From the NCBI GenBank assembly GCA_050747865.1, contig JBOGJI010000060.1, positions 1 through 5,095 of the forward strand: a DNA stretch of 5,095 nt. The letters run 5' to 3'. The position numbers and the translations under genes are program-made. Shown one piece after another: positions 1 through 5,095 of the stretch. The DNA comes from JBOGJI01 sp050747865. Its GTDB lineage: Bacteria; Acidobacteriota; Thermoanaerobaculia; Multivoradales; JAHEKO01. Positions within the stretch are counted from its first letter, which is position 1. Every line of letters begins with the position of its first letter. The notes below the pieces were generated by a model. That model was not told the origin of the DNA and did not search any database. It saw only the letters and a list, made by a program, of their open reading frames with translations.

Positions 1-196
1 TCACCCTGACGCCAGCGGCCCGGACGGCCGAGTCCATCCCATCGGGGTCGAGCACCAGCGGAGCGGATCCGGAAGGACGATCGTCTCGCAGGTCGATCGC
101 GTCCGACGGGCGAGGTGAAGGGGGGCCGGCCTGGGGCGAGCGCGCCGGCGCGACCCGGTAGGCAGCATGGGCCTTCTTCGTGCCCGCGCCCATCAC
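1..196 (-). CDS. Hypothetical protein, N-terminal 65 codons only (C-terminus off window)
   Basis: An open frame with no stop from 196 to the left edge, in a different frame from the DUF4417-like gene that precedes it. The visible protein starts V/M-MGAGTKKAHAAYRV, continues through a Pro/Arg/Ser-rich, probably disordered stretch (about residues 15-45), and then becomes more ordered around PLVLDPDGMDSAVRAAGVRV, which looks like the start of a folded domain. I do not recognise the family. I prefer GTG at 196: it forms the same GTGA overlap seen at the other junctions and lies 7 bases after GGGGGAGG (204-211). The adjacent ATG at 193 is an equally possible start and would give a TGATG junction instead. 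The coding call rests on open frame, ribosome binding site and operon fit; the product is unknown. Confidence 0.65.
   Translation of the reverse strand, partial: MMGAGTKKAHAAYRVAPARSPQAGPPSPRPSDAIDLRDDRPSGSAPLVLDPDGMDSAVRAAGVRV
141..152. repeat. 12-bp perfect palindrome, copy 1
   Basis: CGCGCCGGCGCG reads the same on both strands and recurs exactly at 4841-4852. This copy lies inside the truncated leftmost gene. A 10-base part of it also occurs at 4111-4120. It may be chance in GC-rich coding DNA, since Arg/Ala/Pro codons easily produce it; no function is claimed. Confidence 0.4.
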
Positions 197-211
197 CCTC
201 CGGCCTCCCCC
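193..211 (-). promoter_or_regulatory. Ribosome binding site and GTGA overlap, DUF4417-like gene to truncated gene
   Basis: GGGGGAGG (204-211, minus strand) ends 7 bases before the GTG at 196, and a second GGAGG (197-201) directly abuts it. The TGA stop of the DUF4417-like gene is at 193-195. The sequence GTGATG leaves two adjacent candidate starts; the spacing matches the other junctions best for GTG. Confidence 0.65.
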
Positions 212-1266
212 ACAAGCCCCGCGTAGAAGCGCACGTTCGCAGCGAAGAGGTCCTCGACCCGGGCCTGGCGATCCACGCGGCCACCTGCGGTCATCACGGC
301 GCCGTGCCGTGCGTACTGCAGCGGGTTCTGACTCACCAGATGGAGGCGGGATCCGAAGAGCTCGACGAGCGTGCGGATCCGGTCCGCTCTGGAAGACCCA
401 GTCGCGATGAGCCTCGTTCGCGTCGGCAGCCCGCCGGCGATGTAGGCGAGTCCCGGAAGCGCCATCTCTTCCCAGTCGCGATTGGTCCGGAAGGTCTGGA
501 GGTTCACTGCCACGGCAGCGGGCTCGACGTCGGCGAACCACGCCAGGTAGCGGTCGAGGTCTTCTGTGCGGAACCAGTAGATGTTGGGGACGGCGGGGAT
601 GCCAGCCTCGGCCATGTCCCGAGCGACGAGCAGGTTCCTCCGGAAGTTCAGGAGGTGCTCGGCCCGGGGCTGGTTCCCGTACATCGAGTAGTTGGGGGCC
701 AGAACGAGGTCCCAGCCCTGCTCGGCGATCGCCGCGATGAGCTCCTGCCTGCGGGTCCAGAAGGCCTCCACCAAGGGGTCCTCTCCATAGCCGACCAGAA
801 TCGCCAACGAGTCGGGCCCGAGCCCAAGAGCGGCCTTGGCGTCGGTCGAGAATCTCGGGTACGGCCGGGCGGTGTCGGGCGAGATCACCCGCCTGAGCCC
901 CACTGCGTAGGCCGCCCAGGACAGGTCCTGGTCCAGCCGGGGGATGTCGTGACCGTCCACTTGGGGGATGAACCCCGGCAGGCGGCGAGGGAGGGAGACC
1001 TCGAGGACCACGTCGTCAAAGCCGAGGGTCCCGCCCACGTCGGTCATCCAGGCCCGGATATCCACACGGGAACCACAGCGGATCGGGCACTGGCCGCACT
1101 TCGCGCCGCCTCCGGCCCGGGCGCACCCGCAGTACGAGCAGTCCGTGTTGCATCCCGAGCAGATCGGCTCGGGCGCTTCCGGGTTGCCGGTGAAGAAGGG
1201 GCAGACGCGGCAGTCGCATCCCGGCGCCGGGGCGAGCAGCGGAGGGGAGGTCACGGTTCCGTTCAC
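193..1266 (-). CDS. Cysteine-rich N-terminal module fused to DUF4417-like domain, function unknown
   Basis: A 357-residue protein of unknown function. Its first 64 residues hold all eleven cysteines, in three groups: Cys17, 19, 22; Cys36, 39, 43, 46, 48; and Cys57, 60, 64. The CxxC spacings suggest Zn or Fe-S binding. The rest (about 75-345) alternates hydrophobic strands and helices like a TIM-barrel-type fold. It includes LVLAPNYSMYGNQPRAEHLL (187-206) and AGIPAVPNIYWFR (221-233), which resemble the conserved core of DUF4417 proteins found in bacteria and phages (a conserved Pro-Asp/Asn-x-Ser segment, then an Asn-x-x-Arg helix, then an Ile-Pro-x-x-x-Trp strand). This match is from memory of the family pattern and is moderate. 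The start is GTG at 1266, with GAGGAGG (1274-1280) 7 bases upstream and a GTGA overlap with the parB stop. Context suggests an accessory role in a mobile element. A radical SAM enzyme is unlikely because CxxxCxxC is not in the usual barrel position. Confidence 0.8.
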   Translation of the reverse strand: MNGTVTSPPLLAPAPGCDCRVCPFFTGNPEAPEPICSGCNTDCSYCGCARAGGGAKCGQCPIRCGSRVDIRAWMTDVGGTLGFDDVVLEVSLPRRLPGFIPQVDGHDIPRLDQDLSWAAYAVGLRRVISPDTARPYPRFSTDAKAALGLGPDSLAILVGYGEDPLVEAFWTRRQELIAAIAEQGWDLVLAPNYSMYGNQPRAEHLLNFRRNLLVARDMAEAGIPAVPNIYWFRTEDLDRYLAWFADVEPAAVAVNLQTFRTNRDWEEMALPGLAYIAGGLPTRTRLIATGSSRADRIRTLVELFGSRLHLVSQNPLQYARHGAVMTAGGRVDRQARVEDLFAANVRFYAGLVGEAGG

Positions 1267-1280
1267 GCCACGGCCTCCTC
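1263..1280 (-). promoter_or_regulatory. Ribosome binding site and GTGA overlap, parB to DUF4417-like gene
   Basis: GAGGAGG (1274-1280, minus strand) lies 7 bases before the GTG at 1266. The parB stop TGA occupies 1263-1265, again giving the GTGA overlap that indicates coupled translation. Confidence 0.8.
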
Positions 1281-2393
1281 TGCCCGCTGAGCCAGGAGCT
1301 CCAGCAGCTCCTCGGCGTACAGGTGCAGGGACCCGGCCTCGTAGCGGCCGACGCGGGCGCCGTCCCGGAGCTGTTCCACCAGGACCTTCAAGGCCTCGAG
1401 TGCCGCGTCCACTCCCTCCGCGGACGGGAGCGCTTCCCGCGCCTCGACCCGCTGGCTGCGGGCCCGGGCCTCGTTCGCCTCCCGGTGTAGGGTCTCGGCC
1501 GCCCCCAGCGCTTCCCCCGCGCCCACCCCTGGGTGCTCGAAGGACTCGCGAACGGCGGCCGCGAGCAGGTCCGGGCGACCCCGTGCCTTGACGGCCTCCC
1601 AGAGCTCGGATGCCGCGGCGCTGCGCCCGCGATCGAGCCGCAGGAACTTCATCCGCGTGGCCAGAGCAACCCCGGCCGCGTCCATCTCGGCCGACAGCTC
1701 CTGGGGCAGCGCGGCGAAGGCTCGGACCAGGTGCTTGGCGCGCTCCTCGCTCATCTGGATTCCCAGCCGCCTGAGCACCTCGAGCCAGGGCGCTCCGAGT
1801 CGGCTGGCTCCCCGCTGGAGGCGCAGGCGGTCCAGCGCGCGGAACCGCTCGACCGGGTCGTCCAGGCGCGCCACGTCCTCGGGCACGGGAATCCCGGCGG
1901 CGAGAAGCTTGGCCGTCAGCACCGCGCAGCGCTCGTACAGGAGTGCGGCGGCGAGCTCTCCCGGGCGCAGGTCTTCACGTGCGAGGTTCTCGACCAGCTG
2001 CCAGACCCTTCGTTCTTCCTCCGACAGCGGCCCGGGGCAGATCACGGCCGGGATCGATGCGAAGTGCGGGTTGTCGCCGAGGTGAATCGCGCCCCAGGAC
2101 GCCGCGCGCAGCCGGCGCTCGCCGGAGACGAGCCGGAGCTCGTCGCGGGGAAGCTCCTCCACTAGGACCGGCTGGAGGACGCCGACGGTGGCGATGGAGC
2201 TGATCAGGTCGGCCAGCCCCGACGGCGTGGTCGAGTCGCCGGCCTGGCGGCCCTGCACCTCGGCGAACGGTGCAGCCGGTCCCGCAAGCGGCAGGAGCTC
2301 GAAACGGCGTCGGCGGAGCTGCTCCGACGTGGCGAGGCGTCTCGCCAGAGCAAGGGTCTCGATCGGAACTTCCGCGGACGCGCTCGTCGTCAC
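1263..2393 (-). CDS. parB: ParB/RepB/Spo0J-family partition protein
   Basis: A 376-residue ParB-type DNA-binding protein, expected to bind parS-like sites and act as a CTP-dependent clamp in plasmid segregation or in nucleoprotein assembly on a mobile element. The N-terminal ParB domain is clear: GVLQPV (71-76), LVSGERRLRAA (88-98, holding the GERR motif) and ENLAREDLRPGE (135-146, the ENxxRxDLxPxE box). A helix-turn-helix-like stretch appears only at about 204-235 (LEVLRRLGIQMSEERAKHLV), leaving roughly 57 residues between it and the third box, longer than in standard ParB. The C-terminus (about 328-376) is strongly helical and may dimerise. The start is GTG at 2393, with GGAGGGAGG (2400-2408) 6 bases upstream and a GTGA overlap with the upstream stop. 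No ParA gene and no canonical parS palindrome are visible. The role could be transfer or regulation rather than segregation; family assignment is firm. Confidence 0.9.
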   Translation of the reverse strand: MTTSASAEVPIETLALARRLATSEQLRRRRFELLPLAGPAAPFAEVQGRQAGDSTTPSGLADLISSIATVGVLQPVLVEELPRDELRLVSGERRLRAASWGAIHLGDNPHFASIPAVICPGPLSEEERRVWQLVENLAREDLRPGELAAALLYERCAVLTAKLLAAGIPVPEDVARLDDPVERFRALDRLRLQRGASRLGAPWLEVLRRLGIQMSEERAKHLVRAFAALPQELSAEMDAAGVALATRMKFLRLDRGRSAAASELWEAVKARGRPDLLAAAVRESFEHPGVGAGEALGAAETLHREANEARARSQRVEAREALPSAEGVDAALEALKVLVEQLRDGARVGRYEAGSLHLYAEELLELLAQRAEEAVA

Positions 2394-2408
2394 TCGGCAC
2401 CTCCCTCC
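2390..2408 (-). promoter_or_regulatory. Ribosome binding site and GTGA overlap, replication-relaxation gene to parB
   Basis: GGAGGGAGG (2400-2408, minus strand) is a double Shine-Dalgarno-like match ending 6 bases before the GTG at 2393. The stop TGA of the upstream gene is at 2390-2392, giving GTGA. The same bases encode the Glu-Gly-Gly near the C-terminus of the upstream protein. Confidence 0.8.
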
Positions 2409-3268
2409 GTTCCCGTGGCGACCGCCGGCCGCACCGGAGACCCGAGCACGTCGACGCGGACGTCGGGGTCCTCGGGGGCGGTGAAGACCGGGCCGAACGG
2501 GCCGGACGTGCGCAGGTCCTCGAGGAGCGCGAACATCATCGGGACCTCTCCCAGCCCGCTCCTCAGCCGCGGATCGGATCTGCAGAGCGCAACGGCGGTG
2601 CGGCGCCGGCGCTCGAGCGAGAACCGCGGCCGGCCGGCGAAGACGACCATCAGGGGAGGGAAGGAGCCGTACCGATGCCGCCAGCTTCCGAGATCCCGAT
2701 GCAGGCGCACGTAGCCCGTCAACTTCTCAGCCAGCCGCTGGGGGGGCTCGGTTCCCCGGTCCAGCTCGATGAACCGGTTCATGAGCACCTCCCTCTCGGG
2801 CTCGAAGAGGAAGTACTCGAGGACGGCGTCGGCAACGACCAGAGCACCGCTCTTGCCGTCGGGTGTCCTATGCGCGACCTCGTGGCGCCACGCGAGGGGG
2901 CCGCACTCATCCCCGCGGGCCCGAGCGGCCCGCATGAACGCGAGCCCGACCTCGTTGACACCGAGGAGGTGGGCGGTCAACGGACCCGTGGCGGACTCGG
3001 GGGTGACGACACGGCCCGTGGAACCCGCCTGGAGACCGGCGCCCGCCCGACCCTGCTGGGTTGCGAACCAGACTGCCTCCGGCGGCCGCGTCCGGGTAAG
3101 GGCCCGGTCGACAAGGCCCTGGGACCTCAGGCCGTTGAGGTGCCGGCTTACCCATTGCCGCGACGTTCCGGGGGCGTGCATCTCCCCCACCTGCCGGGTC
3201 GACAGCAGGCGGTGGATGACGAGGCTCTCCAGGATCTCGGCGGCGACGCCTTCGTGATGCTCGTTCAC
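2390..3268 (-). CDS. Replication-relaxation family protein, winged-helix DNA-binding
   Basis: A 292-residue protein resembling the replication-relaxation (Replic_Relax) family of plasmids and conjugative elements, implicated in plasmid replication or relaxation. Residues about 8-60 look like a winged helix: LLSTRQVGEM, then SRQWVSRHLNGLRSQGLV, then a basic wing before a VWFAT strand. A central LTAHLLGVNEVGLAF segment (97-111) is typical of the family. Farther on, Asp147, the IELD motif (Glu168, Asp170) and Lys182 in AEKLTGY form a D-ExD-K array reminiscent of PD-(D/E)XK nucleases; this comparison is my inference. I chose the GTG at 3268 because GGAGGAAG (3273-3280) lies just upstream and the start forms a GTGA overlap with the ATPase stop. 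A TTG at 3343 would add 25 low-complexity residues inside the ATPase gene and lacks support. The stop overlaps the parB start in the same way. It could instead act mainly as a transcriptional regulator. Confidence 0.8.
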   Translation of the reverse strand: MNEHHEGVAAEILESLVIHRLLSTRQVGEMHAPGTSRQWVSRHLNGLRSQGLVDRALTRTRPPEAVWFATQQGRAGAGLQAGSTGRVVTPESATGPLTAHLLGVNEVGLAFMRAARARGDECGPLAWRHEVAHRTPDGKSGALVVADAVLEYFLFEPEREVLMNRFIELDRGTEPPQRLAEKLTGYVRLHRDLGSWRHRYGSFPPLMVVFAGRPRFSLERRRRTAVALCRSDPRLRSGLGEVPMMFALLEDLRTSGPFGPVFTAPEDPDVRVDVLGSPVRPAVATGTEGGAE

Positions 3269-3280
3269 GGCGCTTCCTCC
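3265..3280 (-). promoter_or_regulatory. Ribosome binding site and GTGA overlap, ATPase to replication-relaxation gene
   Basis: On the minus strand GGAGGAAG (3273-3280) precedes the GTG at 3268; counted from the end of GGAGG at 3276 the spacing is 7 bases. The GTG overlaps the TGA stop (3265-3267) of the ATPase as GTGA. This site decides the start of the replication-relaxation gene and implies translational coupling. Confidence 0.8.
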
Positions 3281-5095
3281 CGAGGAGTGCGCCCCGTCGG
3301 GTAGAGCACGGGGTCGTGGCGAACGCGATCGGGGCGGGCCCAACTACCTTGACCACGCCGCGCGGGCTCCTTCGCAGGGGCCAGGTGTTCGAGCTCCTGG
3401 AGGATGCGCTCGTCCAGGTCGTCGAGCTCGGCGATGGTTTCCACGACAGGGCGCCGCCCGACGACGTGGTCGATCCTCTCGTCGAGCGCCGGAACCGCCT
3501 CCGGGGCGCGGACATCGCCCCACAGCTCCTCCAAAGGGACACCGTGGACGAGGAAAGGCGGAGTGACCTGCGAGCCGAGCGTGACCGACGTCAGGTACGT
3601 GTAGCGCTCCAGCCGGGTGAGGGTCTGGGGCGCGACGGTCCCGGCCCACTCCCGCGAGACCAGCACCGCCGCTCGGGCGTTGACGACGGTCGCGGCGAGG
3701 TGCGACCGGTTCGTGGTGACAGCGTCGAAGGTGGCCGGCGTCAGCCGCTCGGGGTTCTGGTTGAGCAGGAACGCGCGGACGCCGTACTTCGCCGATTGCT
3801 CGAGCAGCGCGGCGAGGTTCCCGCGCGACGCGCCGTCGTAGGTTTGGACCTCGTCGAAGAACACATAGAAGGGCCGGCGTTGGGCCGGAGGGGTGTCCTT
3901 GCGCGAGAGGGCGGCCTCGAGGATGTCGTAGACGAGGAAGTTGGCCACGAGCCGGTCCTTGTCGCCGTTGCCCGCGGGGCACGCGAGGACCACCATCCCT
4001 CGGTCCATGGCGGCGCGGACGTCGTAGGTCGATCGGGAGGCGCCGAGAAGGGCCGTGACCGATGTTGACGATCGCAGGCGGTCGACCAGGTTGGTGACCG
4101 GAGTGATCGCCGCGCCGGCGAGCTTGGGGAACCGTGAGGTCCAGAAGCTGCGGCTGGCATCGGACACGAATGGGAGCACGGCCTCGCGCCAGCGATCGTC
4201 GGAGAGGAGCGTTGCGATCTGGAAGATCGTCGGAGCCGTCTCGGCGGGAAGGATCATCGCAAGCTCGACGAGCGCTTGGGCAGCCATGGTGGTTAGGGCG
4301 AGAGCCCGGTTGTTGATCTCTCCCCAGCGCAGCGCTGAAGCGAAGGAATCGACCACGGCGGCGACGCGTGCCTCCTTGTCCTCGGGCCCCTTCCCCTCCA
4401 TCGAGAACAGGTTCCACGCGGCCTGGCGGTGATCCCCGCCTCTCGGCGCCACGTTGATCTCGATGACTCGATCGGCGATGTCGGTGAGGTAGGGCTTCAC
4501 CCGGTTGATCGCGTCCTCGTGCGGGTCGAGGAAGAAGCAGCCATGGCCCGACCGCGCCAGATGCACGAACTGGTTGAGGGCCGTCTCGGTCTTGCCGAAC
4601 CGGGACCGCCCGCAGAAGTAGCTGAACAGCGTGTCCTCGAGGCGGACGCCCACGGTCTTCGGCCCGTCCTCGGTCTCCACCCGTCCCAGGGGCAGCAGCT
4701 CGGGCTCTCCCCGGAACTCCGGGAGCCCCTGGGGGGGAGGTGGGATGACCCCCCCGGAACGGACGACGTTCGGCTCGCGGCAGTTGACCGTGGGCGGCTT
4801 CAGGAACGCCTGGATCTCGGCAGCCCCGACGATCGAGCGGCGCGCCGGCGCGAAGAGCCCCTGCTCGAGGCGCCGGTCGAACCGGCGACGGCGCCACGGG
4901 AAGGCGTCGGCACCCAGGAAGGCGACACCGAGGTTTTGGCCGGCCGCCCGAAACCAGTTCCGTCCGGCGAACTGCTCGAAGCAGCTGACGAGCGCCTGCA
5001 GATGGGCCTCCGCCCGGCCCGGGATCTCGGAGCGGACGCGGATCAGAACCTGCAGTGCGAAGAGTGGATCAGCCCCCAGGAGCTTCGACGAGACG
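3265..5095 (-). CDS. Conjugation / type IV secretion ATPase, VirD4/TraG-VirB4 superfamily (N-terminus off window)
   Basis: Probably the DNA-pumping or coupling ATPase of a conjugation system, a P-loop motor acting at the cytoplasmic face of the membrane. The frame stays open from the TGA at 3265-3267 to the right edge; I translated 4681-5095 by eye and found no stop, so the GTG at 4680 is internal. About 609 residues are visible. Numbered from the first complete codon, an N-terminal domain (1-110) carries a KPPTVN segment at 99-104, followed by a proline-rich linker (four prolines at 118-121). The Walker A is GRSRFGKT (162-169), a DPHED segment sits at 190-194, the Walker B is FYVFFDE (409-415), and LLNQNP (443-448) resembles the conserved Gln motif of these motors. 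DPHED matches the DPHGD signature of DUF87/HerA-like conjugation ATPases with one change. Whether it is VirD4-like or VirB4-like cannot be settled without the N-terminus and any membrane segments. It overlaps the next gene by GTGA. Confidence 0.88.
   Translation of the reverse strand, partial: VSSKLLGADPLFALQVLIRVRSEIPGRAEAHLQALVSCFEQFAGRNWFRAAGQNLGVAFLGADAFPWRRRRFDRRLEQGLFAPARRSIVGAAEIQAFLKPPTVNCREPNVVRSGGVIPPPPQGLPEFRGEPELLPLGRVETEDGPKTVGVRLEDTLFSYFCGRSRFGKTETALNQFVHLARSGHGCFFLDPHEDAINRVKPYLTDIADRVIEINVAPRGGDHRQAAWNLFSMEGKGPEDKEARVAAVVDSFASALRWGEINNRALALTTMAAQALVELAMILPAETAPTIFQIATLLSDDRWREAVLPFVSDASRSFWTSRFPKLAGAAITPVTNLVDRLRSSTSVTALLGASRSTYDVRAAMDRGMVVLACPAGNGDKDRLVANFLVYDILEAALSRKDTPPAQRRPFYVFFDEVQTYDGASRGNLAALLEQSAKYGVRAFLLNQNPERLTPATFDAVTTNRSHLAATVVNARAAVLVSREWAGTVAPQTLTRLERYTYLTSVTLGSQVTPPFLVHGVPLEELWGDVRAPEAVPALDERIDHVVGRRPVVETIAELDDLDERILQELEHLAPAKEPARRGQGSWARPDRVRHDPVLYPTGRTPREEAP
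4841..4852. repeat. 12-bp perfect palindrome, copy 2
   Basis: Exact second copy of CGCGCCGGCGCG, inside the N-terminal domain of the conjugation ATPase where it encodes part of an Ala-Pro-Ala-Arg-Arg segment. Both copies are coding, which weakens any regulatory reading. Confidence 0.4.

Noticed and set aside
115..1290. Long plus-strand open frame opposite the DUF4417-like gene
   Set aside because: Its translation is Arg/Pro/Gly/Val-rich with no recognisable motifs, and it lies antisense to a gene with coherent domains, a ribosome binding site and an operon overlap. Long antisense frames are expected in very GC-rich DNA.
1263..2393. A canonical parS site near parB
   Set aside because: No copy or near copy of the TGTTTCACGTGAAACA-type palindrome was found by eye in the window.
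2270..3304. 344-codon plus-strand frame opposite the replication-relaxation gene
   Set aside because: No domain-like content; it is antisense to a gene with a winged helix and conserved family segments.
3266..3343. TTG at 3343 as the start of the replication-relaxation protein
   Set aside because: The added 25 residues are low complexity and overlap the ATPase C-terminus. The GTG at 3268 has a strong ribosome binding site and the same GTGA junction as the other genes.
4730..4760. Runs of G and C (seven G at 4731-4737, five C nearby) as a possible frameshift in the ATPase gene
   Set aside because: The reading frame is coherent on both sides: the family-typical KPPTVN segment upstream and the P-loop downstream are in the same frame, with the run encoding a proline linker.
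3344..4897. 517-codon minus-strand frame overlapping the ATPase in another frame
   Set aside because: The product is low-complexity Arg/Pro/Gly/Ala; the overlapping frame carries Walker A and B and DPHED motifs in the proper order.
1..5095. CRISPR array, tRNA, rRNA, terminator hairpin or insertion sequence
   Set aside because: No spaced direct repeats, tRNA-like cloverleaf, stem plus T-run or transposase motifs were seen; essentially all bases are taken up by overlapping genes.

Overview
The window is a very GC-rich, gene-dense stretch in which every supportable gene lies on the minus strand. Read in the direction of transcription (from base 5095 down to base 1) it holds five consecutive genes: (1) the C-terminal ~609 residues of a conjugation/type IV secretion ATPase of the VirD4/TraG-VirB4 (HerA-FtsK) superfamily; (2) a replication-relaxation family protein with an N-terminal winged helix; (3) a ParB/Spo0J-type partition protein; (4) a protein with an 11-cysteine N-terminal module joined to a DUF4417-like domain; (5) the first ~65 codons of an unrecognised protein that runs off the left edge.

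The high GC, GTG starts and the pairing of a conjugation ATPase with a replication-relaxation protein suggest an actinobacterial plasmid or integrative conjugative element. This is inference from style and gene content. Another high-GC lineage, for example a high-GC Firmicute, cannot be excluded.

There is no intergenic space. All four gene junctions are the same 4-base overlap, GTGA, in which the TGA stop of one gene overlaps the GTG start of the next. Each is preceded by a strong GGAGG-type ribosome binding site 6-7 bases upstream of the GTG. The five genes are therefore almost certainly one translationally coupled operon whose promoter lies beyond base 5095. No promoter, terminator, tRNA, rRNA, CRISPR array, insertion sequence or attachment site could be recognised.

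Functionally the region looks like the DNA-handling block of a mobile element: a motor that pumps or couples DNA to a secretion channel, a DNA-binding replication-relaxation protein with a nuclease-like residue constellation, and a ParB for segregation or transfer-complex assembly. The cysteine-rich DUF4417-like protein and the final truncated protein have unknown roles. The least explained parts are the metal-binding-looking DUF4417-like gene and the large insertion in ParB between its CTPase and helix-turn-helix regions.
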